Source: Paenibacillus polysaccharolyticus
GTDB lineage: Bacteria; Bacillota; Bacilli; Paenibacillales; Paenibacillaceae
NCBI RefSeq assembly: GCF_900102085.1
Contig: NZ_FMVM01000017.1
Span: 119,448-183,447 of the forward strand
Length of the DNA: 64,000 nucleotides
Direction: 5' to 3'
Both the position numbers and the translations under genes were made by a program. Below, piece by piece: positions 34,738 through 44,510 of the stretch. Under the pieces are notes generated by a model, which saw only the letters and a list, made by a program, of their open reading frames with translations, did not search any database and was not told the DNA's origin. Every line of letters begins with the position of its first letter. Within the stretch, counting starts at the first letter, position 1.

Positions 34738-35397
34738 TTAGGATTTCGTATTTCTCGTCCATTCAAATCCAATCGCATCTAGAAAAGCTTTGCTAAGTAC
34801 CATGTGACCCGTAGCATCCGGGTGTACTCGATCATGTGTGAGAACCGATGTATAAAAATGATCCCACAGTGGCGCAAATGCTGCCTGCGTATCTACAAAC
34901 AGCGCGTCATATTCCGATGCTACTCTGCGAACCGCTTCTCCGTAGATGTCCATCGTCGCCCGCATCGGATCTTCCGGGTTCGCTTCCAGATAATACGGGG
35001 TCATAAGCACAAGCCCTTTCAGATTCGGGCGCACGGATGCGACCAGCTCACGCAATGTTGCCTCGTATTCCTCCAGAAACACCTGTGAGTCAGCCAGCGG
35101 GTGATCGAACTGCCGCCACACATCGTTAATACCGATCATAATTGTGAGCCAGTCCGGTTTTAGATCAAGTACATCCTGTTGCCAGCGTTGCTTCAAGTCA
35201 CGAACGGTATTCCCACTATTACCCACATTCTGCAATCTCAGCATCAGTTCGGGATAAATGGACCGCAATAAAGCATACACCTGTGCCACATACCCATGTC
35301 CCAGCCCTGAACTTCCTTCACCTACAGGATGTGCTCGTCCGCAATCGGTAATGGAATCCCCGATAAAAAGAAGTCTGTCATTCTTTTGCAATTTCAT
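34738..35397 (-). CDS. SGNH-hydrolase acetylxylan esterase, Axe2-like
   Basis: Intracellular GDSL/SGNH esterase of 219 residues that removes acetyl groups from oligosaccharides. The order and wording of the motifs, LLFIGDSITDCGR (catalytic Ser in block I), NSGNTVRDLKQRW, IMIGINDVWRQ and DRVHPDATGHM (catalytic Asp and His), are very close to Geobacillus Axe2, an acetyl-xylooligosaccharide esterase of the same length. No signal peptide is present, so it would act after import. The ATG at 35397 is preceded by AAAGGAG-like sequence. Confidence 0.92.
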   Translation of the reverse strand: MKLQKNDRLLFIGDSITDCGRAHPVGEGSSGLGHGYVAQVYALLRSIYPELMLRLQNVGNSGNTVRDLKQRWQQDVLDLKPDWLTIMIGINDVWRQFDHPLADSQVFLEEYEATLRELVASVRPNLKGLVLMTPYYLEANPEDPMRATMDIYGEAVRRVASEYDALFVDTQAAFAPLWDHFYTSVLTHDRVHPDATGHMVLSKAFLDAIGFEWTRNTKS

Positions 35398-35469
35398 GGC
35401 GTTGTTCTCCTTTGCTCGATATTGATCCGTTAGTTCACTGGCAAAATAGAGTTTGTGCCGTTGCCGACG

Positions 35470-36258
35470 TCACCAACCTTGATTTTTAAGCCAAGTGAGA
35501 CATAGATCTGACCACACTCGAACCGTAGCATCATGCTCCGCCAGTCCTAACCCATGTGGACCTTTTTCAAAGATGTGAAGATCATATGGAATCCCATGTG
35601 CACCCAAAGCCAAAGCGTACCGTAAACTGTTCTCCACGGGTACAGCCTGGTCATCACTCGTATGCCAAATAAATGCTTCAGGAGCATCTGCTCTAACCTG
35701 TCGCTCTGCACTGAACGCTTGAACCTGTTCTTCGGTTGCATCCTCGCCTAGCAAGTTGATACGCGAGCCTTCATGTCCATAAGACTCCATCGTGATAACC
35801 GGATAACAGAGAATGACACGGTCCGGCCTAGAGCTTACCTGTTCAATCGGATCCTCATGGCCCGGTTGTCCATCATCATACTGCGTACCCAATGTTGCTG
35901 TGAGATGGCCACCTGCCGAAAACCCAAGTACTGCAATTTTGGACGGGTTGATCCCATAGTGTTCCGCGTGAGCTCTTACATAACGGATTGCACGTTGCCC
36001 ATCCGCCAGAGGCGCCGGATGACTGTGCGGTGCTACTCGATATTTGAGTACAAAAGCACTAATGCCAGCACGATTGAGCAACTCAGCAACGGGCGCACCC
36101 TCATGGTCAGCGAGATGGCCATAACCGCCCCCTGGACATACAATGACAGCGCTCTCGGAACCTGGTTGAATAAAAGGAATCAGATGTGGCATTTCGTTTT
36201 CATGGCCTGTAGCCGCGTATGGGGCCACCTGCTCCCACAAAGGAATAATTGAACTCAT
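35470..36258 (-). CDS. Alpha/beta hydrolase, acetyl-oligosaccharide esterase type
   Basis: Esterase of about 262 residues with oxyanion-hole motif CPGGGYGHLADHEG, nucleophile Ser in LGFSAGGHL and C-terminal Asp (TSDDQAVPVENS) and His (GPHGLGLA), a layout shared with BD-FAE and other acetylxylan esterases. No signal peptide, so cytosolic. I start at the ATG at 36258 (MSSIIPLWEQV); an ATG four codons earlier (36270) directly touches GAGAGG. First gene of the hydrolase-Axe2-SMP-30 operon, which together points to deacetylation of imported hemicellulose fragments. Confidence 0.85.
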   Translation of the reverse strand: MSSIIPLWEQVAPYAATGHENEMPHLIPFIQPGSESAVIVCPGGGYGHLADHEGAPVAELLNRAGISAFVLKYRVAPHSHPAPLADGQRAIRYVRAHAEHYGINPSKIAVLGFSAGGHLTATLGTQYDDGQPGHEDPIEQVSSRPDRVILCYPVITMESYGHEGSRINLLGEDATEEQVQAFSAERQVRADAPEAFIWHTSDDQAVPVENSLRYALALGAHGIPYDLHIFEKGPHGLGLAEHDATVRVWSDLCLTWLKNQGW

Positions 36259-36397
36259 GATCGGACTCATCCTCTCTCATGTATATGGAATAGATTCGTT
36301 TAATCGTTTTCGATTCTAGGATTCGATACCATCATAACGGCAACAGGAAGAAGCATCAATACCCTTCTGCATATCTTTTTGTTCAACCTTGGCGTAA

Positions 36398-37231
36398 TTA
36401 GTACAAGTTGCGAAACTGTTCAGGTGTGACCCCTTCAATCCGGCGAAATGTGGCAACAAAATGACTGGCATCCCGGAACCCGGCCCGTGCCGCAGTCTCC
36501 TTGATCGTAAGTTCCATACTGCCCGTCAGCATTTCTTTGGCTTTACGTATGCGAAGCAAAATGAAGTAACTGTAGGCCGTTATGCCGAAGGATTGTTTAA
36601 ACAGCGTATTCATATGCCTGGATGAGATTCCGATAATGCATGCCATTTGTTCTAGCCCGATGTCCGGGTCGCCGTAATGTTCCTCCATAAAGGCAAGCAG
36701 CGGAGCAAGTCTTGCTACAGCTTGGGAGATGGAGGAGCGATTGCCGGTCATTCCGTGTTTTTTAAGCAAAATCAAAAAACGATACATGTCCGCCGAGGCT
36801 TCCAATCCGGATAAATCCTGATCACTCCCGATCGAACTCAGCACATGCTGACCATAATCGTTTAGTGGACTATCTGTCTCCCACTGGCGAATATCGGCCT
36901 CACCCAACCCAAGTGAATCTACGATGGCGGCACACTGCGAACCACCAAATGTAATATAAATGGTCTCCCACTCGTTTTGAACACGAGCATATTCATGAGG
37001 CAGGTTTGGGGGAAGCAAAATACCCGAGCTTTCGCCAACAATTGCTGAAGTCCCTGACAGCTTGAACTCTCCTGCTCCCTTGACCGTTTGCAGCCAGTGG
37101 TAATACGGATAACCCGCAGTTCTGGAGACTTTTTCCTGATTTCCGTTATAGCCTATACTCTCGATATATAGTGGGAGCGGCTGATCCCGCGGTGTCATAA
37201 AAAAACGCTGATGCCCCGGTGAGATGAGCAT
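36398..37231 (-). CDS. AraC family regulator divergent from the GH42 gene
   Basis: Regulator of 277 residues with an N-terminal cupin-like sugar-sensing domain (PPNLPHEYARVQNEWETIYITFGG) and C-terminal AraC double helix-turn-helix (LEQMACIIGISSRHMNTLF and AARAGFRDASHFVATFRRIEGVTP). The ATG at 37231 follows AAGGAGG. It lies head-to-head with the GH42 beta-galactosidase gene across a 125-base AT-rich gap and upstream of the esterase operon, so it probably controls one or both. Inducer unknown. Confidence 0.9.
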   Translation of the reverse strand: MLISPGHQRFFMTPRDQPLPLYIESIGYNGNQEKVSRTAGYPYYHWLQTVKGAGEFKLSGTSAIVGESSGILLPPNLPHEYARVQNEWETIYITFGGSQCAAIVDSLGLGEADIRQWETDSPLNDYGQHVLSSIGSDQDLSGLEASADMYRFLILLKKHGMTGNRSSISQAVARLAPLLAFMEEHYGDPDIGLEQMACIIGISSRHMNTLFKQSFGITAYSYFILLRIRKAKEMLTGSMELTIKETAARAGFRDASHFVATFRRIEGVTPEQFRNLY

Positions 37232-37356
37232 GATAACCTCCTTAAATACAATAGAATCCAGTTCCATATTCTTATATGCATCATCACTTTTATTATATTT
37301 TAAAAGTCATATGTATCATATAGTATAGGATTATTCTTATACAAGAGGTGAGCACA

Positions 37357-39387
37357 TTGATCAGCAACAAATTACCCAAAATGTTTTATGGAGGCGATTA
37401 CAATCCTGAACAATGGGATCATGAGACCCACCTGGAAGACCTCCGCATGTTTAAACTGGCGGGCATTGATATGGCCACGATTAACGTTTTTTCCTGGGCA
37501 CTAATTCAGCCTGACGAGGTGACGTATAATTTTGAATATCTGGATCAATTAATTGATCGTTTGTATGAAAATGGGGTTTATATCTGCCTTGCCACAAGTA
37601 CCGCCGCGCACCCAGCATGGATGGCCAAAAATTACCCCGATGTCCTGCGCGTAGACGCGGACGGACGCAAACGGAAATTTGGCGGACGGCATAACTCTTG
37701 CCCGAACAGTCCGACCTACCGGAAGTACTCCGAAATCATCGCAGACAAACTGGCCGAGCGATACAAAGATCATCCCGCAGTCCTTGTCTGGCATATTTCC
37801 AATGAATATGGCGGGGATTGTTATTGTGAAAACTGCGAAAAAGCATTCCGTGTATATCTCAAGAAACGTTATAAAACCATAGAACAGGTCAATAAAGCAT
37901 GGAACACCAACTTTTGGGGCCATACGTTCTATGATTGGGACGAGATTGTGCTTCCAAGCAATCTGAGTGAACATTGGGGTCACAACAGTTCATCATTCCA
38001 AGGTATCTCACTGGACTACTCCCGTTTTAACTCGGACAGCATGCTCGAATGTTATCTGCTGGAGTACAATGCCGTTAAAAAGCATATTCCCGATTCTGTC
38101 GTCACAACGAATTTGATGGGCTTTTTCAAACAGATTGACTATTTCAAATGGGCTAAATATATGGATATCGTGTCCTGGGACAGTTATCCCGGTCTTGCGA
38201 CACCCATCAGTTATACCGCCATGGCTCATGATCTCATGCGCGGTCTCAAAGACGGTCAGCCGTTTATGCTAATGGAACAGACACCCAGTCAGCAGAACTG
38301 GCAACCGTATAACTCACTGAAACGCCCTGGTGTCATGCGTCTATGGAGTTATCAGTCTGTCGCACACGGCGCGGATACCGTGATGTTCTTCCAGCTTCGC
38401 CGTTCCATCGGTGCATGCGAGAAATACCATGGTGCCGTCATTGAACATGCAGGACACGAAAACACAAGGGTGTTCAGAGAGGTCGCACAGCTCGGCAAGG
38501 AACTGCAGATCCTCGGCGACACCACGCTTGATGCCAGAGTTCAGTCCAAGGTAGCGATTGTATTCGATTGGGATAACTGGTGGGCAATTGAAAAATCAAG
38601 CGGGCCAACGGTGGCTCTGAAATACGTCGAGCAAATTCACAAATACTACGCGGCATTTTTCCACCGCAACATTCAAGTGGACATTATAAGTGTAGACAGC
38701 GATATAAGCTCATACGATCTGCTTCTTGCGCCTGTGCTATATATGGTCAAACCAGGCTTTGCTGCAAAATTGGAGCAGTTCGTTGCGGCCGGCGGCACCT
38801 TCCTGACCACCTTCTTTAGCGGAATTGTTAACGAGCATGATCTCGTGACCACTGGTGGTTACCCCGGTGAGCTTCGAAACCTGCTTGGCATCTGGGTCGA
38901 AGAGATTGATGCTCTCCTACCCGAACAGAAGAATAGCATCGTTCTGAAGGAAACATGGGGCGCACTTGAAGGCGTATACGAATGCGGTATGCTGTGCGAC
39001 CTCCTTCACAGTGAAGGTGCAGAAGTGATTGCCGAGTACGGTGAAGACTTCTATCAAGGCATGCCTGCACTTACATGTAATACCTTTGGTCAAGGGCAAG
39101 CCTGGTACGTCGCCACTGATCCGGAAAACATTTTCCTCGAAGGTTTACTCGCAGAGCTTGCGGCCGAAAAAAATATTAAACCTTTGCTCGAAACCACGCA
39201 AGGTGTAGAGGTAAGCGCACGTACGAAAGACGGGTTAACTTATCTTTTTGTCATGAACCACAATGCTTCCCCGCAGTCATATGATCTCGGTGATTCAAGG
39301 GTCCGTGAGTTGTTATCAGGCAAGGAATACACTGGAGAGATTAGTATTGAAGCCCGCGGAGTGCACATTTTAGAACGCACAATGTAG
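37357..39387 (+). CDS. GH42 beta-galactosidase
   Basis: Cytosolic beta-galactosidase of 676 residues, usually acting on galacto-oligosaccharides from pectic galactan or arabinogalactan. It starts MISNKLPKMFYGGDYNPEQW; acid/base Glu150 is in HISNEYGG and nucleophile Glu307 in LMEQTPSQQNW. The zinc-site cysteines are visible (CYCENC and an earlier Cys in HNSCPNSP). A trimerisation domain (about 390-600) and a small beta domain follow. The TTG start at 37357 has AGAGGTGA five bases upstream; a GTG at 37348 lies inside that site. Monocistronic with a terminator. Confidence 0.95.
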   Translation: MISNKLPKMFYGGDYNPEQWDHETHLEDLRMFKLAGIDMATINVFSWALIQPDEVTYNFEYLDQLIDRLYENGVYICLATSTAAHPAWMAKNYPDVLRVDADGRKRKFGGRHNSCPNSPTYRKYSEIIADKLAERYKDHPAVLVWHISNEYGGDCYCENCEKAFRVYLKKRYKTIEQVNKAWNTNFWGHTFYDWDEIVLPSNLSEHWGHNSSSFQGISLDYSRFNSDSMLECYLLEYNAVKKHIPDSVVTTNLMGFFKQIDYFKWAKYMDIVSWDSYPGLATPISYTAMAHDLMRGLKDGQPFMLMEQTPSQQNWQPYNSLKRPGVMRLWSYQSVAHGADTVMFFQLRRSIGACEKYHGAVIEHAGHENTRVFREVAQLGKELQILGDTTLDARVQSKVAIVFDWDNWWAIEKSSGPTVALKYVEQIHKYYAAFFHRNIQVDIISVDSDISSYDLLLAPVLYMVKPGFAAKLEQFVAAGGTFLTTFFSGIVNEHDLVTTGGYPGELRNLLGIWVEEIDALLPEQKNSIVLKETWGALEGVYECGMLCDLLHSEGAEVIAEYGEDFYQGMPALTCNTFGQGQAWYVATDPENIFLEGLLAELAAEKNIKPLLETTQGVEVSARTKDGLTYLFVMNHNASPQSYDLGDSRVRELLSGKEYTGEISIEARGVHILERTM

Positions 39388-39441
39388 CGGTATAATCTAT
39401 ATTGTTGCACCGCTTCGCGTGCATAAGACTTCGAAACGAAA

Positions 39442-39492
39442 TAAAAAACAATCCGGCAGTTTATTACAACTCGCCGGATTGTTGTCTTGTTT
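39442..39492. terminator. Bidirectional terminator between GH42 and uxaA
   Basis: AACAATCCGGC pairs with GCCGGATTGTT; A/T runs flank both sides, strongest (TTTTTTAT) on the minus strand for uxaA. Confidence 0.88.
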
Positions 39493-39516
39493 TATTTTGC
39501 AACACGTAGATGAGGT

Positions 39517-41031
39517 TTAGAGAATAACTCCGTCTTTGAAGATCGCGATCTCCCGGAAACCATGCTGTTCGCTAAGAGTCTGCGCACGTCCTGAAGCAAT
39601 GTCAATAATCTGGCTGAATAATTGCTCTTTGACCTGTTCCATCGTCTGTCCTTCAAGCAGCTGACCGGCATTAAAATCAATCCAGTGCTTTTTACGGTTC
39701 GCCAGGTCCGATTGCGTTGCAATTTTGACCGTAGGTACCGGACCGCCAAACGGTGTGCCGCGTCCTGTCGTAAACAGCACGATATGTGCTCCTGCCGCAG
39801 ATAAAGCCGTCACGGAAACGAGGTCATTGCCGGGTGCCTCTACAATGTTCAGGCCCGTCTTGGTTACTCGTTTACCGTAGCGCAGCACATCAACAACGGA
39901 GGAACGTCCTCCCTTTTGGGTACATCCGAGTGATTTCTCTTCGAGTGTTGTAATTCCGCCAGCTTTATTGCCTGGTGAAGGATTTTCATAGATATTTTGA
40001 CCATGGTTTACGAAATATTGTTTGAAGCCATTCACCAGATCCACCAGATCGTTAAACACCTTCTCATCTGCAGCCCGGTTCATCAAGATCGTTTCCGCTC
40101 CAAACATCTCCGGAACCTCAGTCAGAATCGCTGTTCCACCCGCAGCAACGAGCAGATCTGCAACAGCGCCTACGAGCGGATTCGCTGTAATGCCGGATAA
40201 GCCATCTGAGCCTCCGCATTTCAATCCAATTTTCAGTTTGCTCAGTGGCAGAGGCTGACGTTTCTCTTGCTCAGCAATCTCAACCAGCTCTTCCATTAAA
40301 CGCAATCCTTCTTCCAACTCGTCCTCGGTCTCTTGCGCTTTGAGGAAACGTACCTTCTCCCGATACTCCGGTGCGATGCACTCACGGAACTGATCCACCT
40401 GGTTATTCTCACAACCTAAACCAATGACCAGCACACCACCAGCGTTTGGATGCTCGACCAGTGAGGCCAGCAACTGTTGAGTATATTTCAGGTCGTCCCC
40501 CAGCTGTGAACAGCCGAAAGGATGCGGAAAATGAAACACACCGTCCACCCGACTGCCAAATTGGGACTGCCCCATCCGTGCAAGAGCTTCACACACCTTG
40601 TTAATGCATCCAACGGTATTGACGATCCAGATTTCATTGCGAATTCCCGCTTCCCCGTTCGGACGCAAATACCCATCGAACGTTCGCAAATGTTCAGGAG
40701 GCATGTCTATCGTCATCGGTTGTCCTGGCTGATATTCATATTCAAGCAAACCATGCAGACCTGTCTTCAAGTTATGGCTGTGTATCCAGCTCCCCTGTGC
40801 AATTGCTTCCTGGGCGAGGCCGATGGAAAAACCATATTTCATCACATCTGCTCCCTGTGCAAGATCATGCACAGCGATTTTGTGCCCTTTAGGTACATCA
40901 TCTTGCAGTGTGAACGAGTGACCATCCGGCAGATCAATACGCTCTCCCTTCACATAATCGCGAAGTGCTATGATGACATCGTCCTGAGGCTGGATCGCAA
41001 TCCAGTCGTTGATTGTGCTTGTTGTACTCAT
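39517..41031 (-). CDS. uxaA: Altronate dehydratase
   Basis: Dehydrates D-altronate to 2-keto-3-deoxygluconate in the isomerase pathway for galacturonate. The 504-residue protein combines an N-terminal SAF domain (about 10-90) and the large C-terminal catalytic domain with GCINKVCEALA, GLGCENNQ, LKCGGSDGLSG and conserved Cys of the iron site (SLGCTQKGG). The ATG at 41031 overlaps the uxaB stop (ATGA) and has AAGGTGA upstream. It follows uxaB directly, so both pectin-sugar steps are made together. Confidence 0.96.
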   Translation of the reverse strand: MSTTSTINDWIAIQPQDDVIIALRDYVKGERIDLPDGHSFTLQDDVPKGHKIAVHDLAQGADVMKYGFSIGLAQEAIAQGSWIHSHNLKTGLHGLLEYEYQPGQPMTIDMPPEHLRTFDGYLRPNGEAGIRNEIWIVNTVGCINKVCEALARMGQSQFGSRVDGVFHFPHPFGCSQLGDDLKYTQQLLASLVEHPNAGGVLVIGLGCENNQVDQFRECIAPEYREKVRFLKAQETEDELEEGLRLMEELVEIAEQEKRQPLPLSKLKIGLKCGGSDGLSGITANPLVGAVADLLVAAGGTAILTEVPEMFGAETILMNRAADEKVFNDLVDLVNGFKQYFVNHGQNIYENPSPGNKAGGITTLEEKSLGCTQKGGRSSVVDVLRYGKRVTKTGLNIVEAPGNDLVSVTALSAAGAHIVLFTTGRGTPFGGPVPTVKIATQSDLANRKKHWIDFNAGQLLEGQTMEQVKEQLFSQIIDIASGRAQTLSEQHGFREIAIFKDGVIL

Positions 41032-42545
41032 TTCACTTCACCTTCCAGTTTACTGATTTCATGTACGAGTGCTGCTCGCAATCCTTCTTTGGCATCCAGA
41101 TTCTCTCCCCAGATCACTTCATCGGAGAGAAGCGCAGCAACCCTCTTCTCCAATTCAGCCGTTCCACTAGTCAAGTGATCGTATCCTTCCCAATGAGTAG
41201 CCAAAGCTGCCAGTACATCAGGGTCATCTCTTAGTGGAATCGTTTCTCCGCTCAAAAGCTGCGCTCTGTAGCCCTCTTGCGTCTGCAATGGGCGATATAA
41301 ATAGAGGAATCCGGCAAAACCTTGTATTAACCGCTCAGGCCAGCTTCCCTGACTCTGTTCATAGGCGAGCAGGGTTGGCAGTACACGTACTTTGAATTTA
41401 CCGGCCGTATTCAGTGCAATGTCCTGCAACTTGTGATCAATATATGGATTTAAGAAACGTTCAAAGACTTCTTCCGCATATGGCTCCAATCCCAGCTCAG
41501 GCATATCCATGGCAGGCACAATCTCTTCAAGCACCGCCTGCCTAATCCAGGAACTAAACTGCGGATCTTCCATGGTTTCTCTTACATGTTGTTTACCGCG
41601 AAGCAAGCCCAGAGAAGACATCAGTGTATGTGAGCCGTTCAGGATGCGCACTTTACGAAGCTGATATGGCTTCAAATCTTTAACCCAGTGCACATTGAGC
41701 CCTGCTTGTTTCAATGGAAGGCGCTTGTCCAGTGACTCCTCGCCTTGTATCGCCCAGAAATGATAAGGCTCTGCCGTATTAATCAGTTGATCCTCATAAC
41801 CCCAGCGTTCCGTGAGTGCATCTGCCTCTTCCTGAGTTGGCGCACCCGTCACAATACGATCTACCAGATTGTTCAGGAATTGATTGTGATGTTCGATCCA
41901 AGAGCGGAAGCTGTCCGAGAATCCGAAATCTTCACTATGACGGAGCACGCATTCTCGCAGAACATCACCATTGCCCTCCAGCAATTCACATGGCAGGTGA
42001 ATGAGTCCTCTCGATGGATCTCCAGCAAAACGTACATATCTTTGATGCAAGAAAACCGTCAATTTACCAGGAAAAGATTGAACGGGCTCTCCTGGGATAT
42101 AGTCTGATTGGATATATTTCAAGCCGGATTCTGTCGTATTCGAGATTACAAATTCCAGCGATGGCAACTCCGCAAGTTCCAGAAACGTCTGCCACTCCTC
42201 GTATGGATTAATAAATTGAGAGAAGACAGAGACCATTTCCGTACGTTCCACACGTTTCCCTTCAGAGAGACCACGCGTAATCATTGTATATAATCCATCC
42301 TGATCACGAATCTGCTCCAGTTTGGCCTTGCCCCCAGGCCGAGGCTGTGTCACGGCTACAGAGCCGTGAAATTTGCCTTGCCGAGCACTCTCATGAAGCA
42401 TCCAGTCTGCGAATCCCCGTAAAAAATTACCTTCCCCGATCTGCAAAACTTTGACGGGACGTTCAATCATTTCTTTGCATTTGCGCTGACTATCATTGCC
42501 GAGCAGATGCATCTTCAATCTTGGCCGCTTTGTGCTTGCAGACAT
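41028..42545 (-). CDS. uxaB: Tagaturonate reductase
   Basis: NADH-dependent enzyme that reduces D-tagaturonate to D-altronate, the step before UxaA. The 505-residue mannitol-dehydrogenase-family protein has an N-terminal nucleotide-binding region (VLQIGEGNFLRGFADWM) and the catalytic region KVRILNGSHTLMSSLG, with Lys in VKDLKPYQLRK. I use the ATG at 42545 (MSASTKRPRLK) with GAGGTGAG at good spacing; a GTG six bases earlier overlaps it. A cre site lies in the gap to the divergent AraC gene. Uronate isomerase (uxaC) is not in the window. Confidence 0.95.
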   Translation of the reverse strand: MSASTKRPRLKMHLLGNDSQRKCKEMIERPVKVLQIGEGNFLRGFADWMLHESARQGKFHGSVAVTQPRPGGKAKLEQIRDQDGLYTMITRGLSEGKRVERTEMVSVFSQFINPYEEWQTFLELAELPSLEFVISNTTESGLKYIQSDYIPGEPVQSFPGKLTVFLHQRYVRFAGDPSRGLIHLPCELLEGNGDVLRECVLRHSEDFGFSDSFRSWIEHHNQFLNNLVDRIVTGAPTQEEADALTERWGYEDQLINTAEPYHFWAIQGEESLDKRLPLKQAGLNVHWVKDLKPYQLRKVRILNGSHTLMSSLGLLRGKQHVRETMEDPQFSSWIRQAVLEEIVPAMDMPELGLEPYAEEVFERFLNPYIDHKLQDIALNTAGKFKVRVLPTLLAYEQSQGSWPERLIQGFAGFLYLYRPLQTQEGYRAQLLSGETIPLRDDPDVLAALATHWEGYDHLTSGTAELEKRVAALLSDEVIWGENLDAKEGLRAALVHEISKLEGEVK

Positions 42546-42611
42546 GGACACTCACCTCACCGATTATTTGCGAACTCAGAATGCGAACAGCATATGCTGG
42601 CATCCTTTTAT

Positions 42612-42625
42612 TGTAAACGCTTTAA
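42612..42625. promoter_or_regulatory. cre-like site between uxaB and the AraC gene
   Basis: TGTAAACGCTTTAA matches the cre consensus except at one conserved base. It sits about 70 bases before uxaB and 115 before the divergent regulator. Confidence 0.55.
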
Positions 42626-42739
42626 ATTCATTGTATCATCAATAAAAGGAAATTAAATTGCTTATATTGCGTTAAATATACTGTTTTTTGATCAGAATTG
42701 ACATCTTATCTGAGACATTTGTCTCCCAAAGGAGTCCCA

Positions 42740-43618
42740 ATGGAACATTCACCAGTTCGCACCACCATTCAGACCGAATCGGGCATACCGTTCCGCCTTG
42801 TCTATAGTGATACGAAATCTCCACAAAATGAATTACCGGATCATCTGCACGACTGGCATGAAATTATCTATGTCTATAGGGGACAGGGAAGTATTTTTAT
42901 CGATGCAGGTCTCGAAGATATGCAGGAGGGAGATTTATTTCTTATTCCAGGCAGTACCGTGCACCGTGCATTGCCTGATGCAGGTAATCCGGTTACCTCT
43001 TCTGCACTGTTCTTCAGTCCGGGGTTACTGGCTTCAACCGCCGGAGGCATGTCCTCCTCCTTGCTACACCCATTTGAACGCTGTCGTAAACGGCGAATAT
43101 ACAAAAGGCATCTAAACCATGCCGAGCAGGCACAAGTGTCTGCCTTCATTGATGATATTCATGCCGAGTTCCGTTCCGATCATCATCTGAGTTCTCACGC
43201 CGCACTGCTCCGATTGCAGCTCTTGCTTATTTTCCTTGAACGTCTGGATTCAGCTACCGGTCCTGCCCTTGCTACATCATCACTACCTACTCCGTCATGG
43301 CTGTCCTCCATTCTGTCTGACATTGATCTTAAACTGCGCAATCGATTGACTTTACCTGAACTTGCACAACAAGCTGCCGTATCTCCTGCTCATCTTAGCC
43401 GGGCATTCAAGCGTTACACCGGAATGACGCTAACGGATTATGTACTCGCTCGTAGAGTTATTATGGCGAAGGAGCATCTTCTGAATGGGGATGAAACGAT
43501 GGCTGCTGTCGCAGATGCTTGCGGATTTGATAGTTTGCCTCATTTTTACAGACAGTTCAAGAAACTGACGGGTACGACACCGGCCGCATATCGCAGAACG
43601 ATGGTACAACATCGCTAG
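42740..43618 (+). CDS. AraC family regulator with cupin domain, divergent from uxaBA
   Basis: Regulator of 292 residues. The N-terminal cupin (about 20-110) contains PDHLHDWHEIIYVYRGQG and IPGSTVHRALPD, the usual sugar-sensing beta barrel; the C-terminal AraC double helix-turn-helix has LPELAQQAAVSPAHLSRAF and ADACGFDSLPHFYRQFKKLTGTTP. The ATG at 42740 follows AAAGGAG. Divergent placement next to uxaBA makes it the likely regulator of galacturonate use, with a uronate as probable inducer (inference). Confidence 0.9.
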   Translation: MEHSPVRTTIQTESGIPFRLVYSDTKSPQNELPDHLHDWHEIIYVYRGQGSIFIDAGLEDMQEGDLFLIPGSTVHRALPDAGNPVTSSALFFSPGLLASTAGGMSSSLLHPFERCRKRRIYKRHLNHAEQAQVSAFIDDIHAEFRSDHHLSSHAALLRLQLLLIFLERLDSATGPALATSSLPTPSWLSSILSDIDLKLRNRLTLPELAQQAAVSPAHLSRAFKRYTGMTLTDYVLARRVIMAKEHLLNGDETMAAVADACGFDSLPHFYRQFKKLTGTTPAAYRRTMVQHR

Positions 43619-43721
43619 GATGTGAAACGGAGATATGCACACACATATTATTCCAAGAGAGGATATGGTATGATATTCAAGGTTTGCGCAACACGATTAT
43701 ATTGTTACTGGAGTTGAACCT

Positions 43722-44399
43722 GTGATTATTAAATTTCTTATTTTTGGCCTGCTCTGGCAGATCGTTGGCAATCCGTTCATCGCCATTCTGATTCTGCTCG
43801 TCATCCTGTATTTCCTGGATCGTCGTTTTGTCGGCGTATTTCCAAGCTTCACCAAACCCCTTAAACGGTTGCGTAACATTTCCAGGTTGAAACAACAGCT
43901 AGCGCTGAACCCTAACGAAGTATCTTCCAAGCTGGAACTGGCCCGATTGCTCATTGAACGCAAACGTTACAGTGAGGCACATGCCTTTTTGCTTGAACTG
44001 GAACGCCCTTACGAACAGTCTGCTGAGTACTGGGAAGCTTTGGGCACAACTGAACTGTATCTCGGCAAAATCTCGGAAGGCGAACGTCATATCTTGCATG
44101 CACTTGAGATTAACCCCAGAGTCAAGTACGGACAGCCTTATCTGAATCTGGCTACAGCCTTCAAGGATACGGATCGTGACAAAGCCCTTCATTATGTGCA
44201 GCAGTTTCAGGAAATCCATTCTTCCTCCAGTGAAGCCTTTTATCTGCTTGGCTCGGTATACCGTTCGCTAGGGCGTAATGAAGATGCCAAACAAGCATAT
44301 GATCAATCCCTGAATGTGTATCGTTCCTTGCCCAAATATAAAAAACGTCAGGAACGGCGCTGGGCTGTCCGCAGTTGGTTCCGCAAACGTGCTTTGTAG
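43722..44399 (+). CDS. Membrane-anchored TPR protein
   Basis: 225-residue protein with one or two N-terminal membrane segments (about residues 2-32, with the short hydrophobic run ILILLVILYFL) followed by three to four tetratricopeptide-like repeats (LELARLLIERKRYSEAHAFL, YWEALGTTELYLGKISEGER, FYLLGSVYRSLGRNEDAKQAY). The C terminus is very basic (RRWAVRSWFRKR). The GTG at 43722 follows GGAG at eight bases. TPR proteins mediate protein contacts; no partner can be named. Stands alone before a hairpin. Confidence 0.85.
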   Translation: MIIKFLIFGLLWQIVGNPFIAILILLVILYFLDRRFVGVFPSFTKPLKRLRNISRLKQQLALNPNEVSSKLELARLLIERKRYSEAHAFLLELERPYEQSAEYWEALGTTELYLGKISEGERHILHALEINPRVKYGQPYLNLATAFKDTDRDKALHYVQQFQEIHSSSSEAFYLLGSVYRSLGRNEDAKQAYDQSLNVYRSLPKYKKRQERRWAVRSWFRKRAL

Positions 44400-44449
44400 A
44401 TTGAACTACCTTCGTATATCAGCAAGCATCCTATAAAAGAAAGATAAAT

Positions 44450-44488
44450 GTGCTGGTTCTGCTCTTTTGTCCGTAGCAGAACCAGCAC
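44450..44488. terminator. Strong hairpin between convergent TPR and phosphotransferase genes
   Basis: GTGCTGGTTCTGC pairs perfectly with GCAGAACCAGCAC. The T runs on either side are interrupted (ACTTATTTATTT), but the 13-bp stem at a convergent junction supports a bidirectional terminator. Confidence 0.7.
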
Positions 44489-44510
44489 ACTTATTTATTT
44501 GCCACGCATG

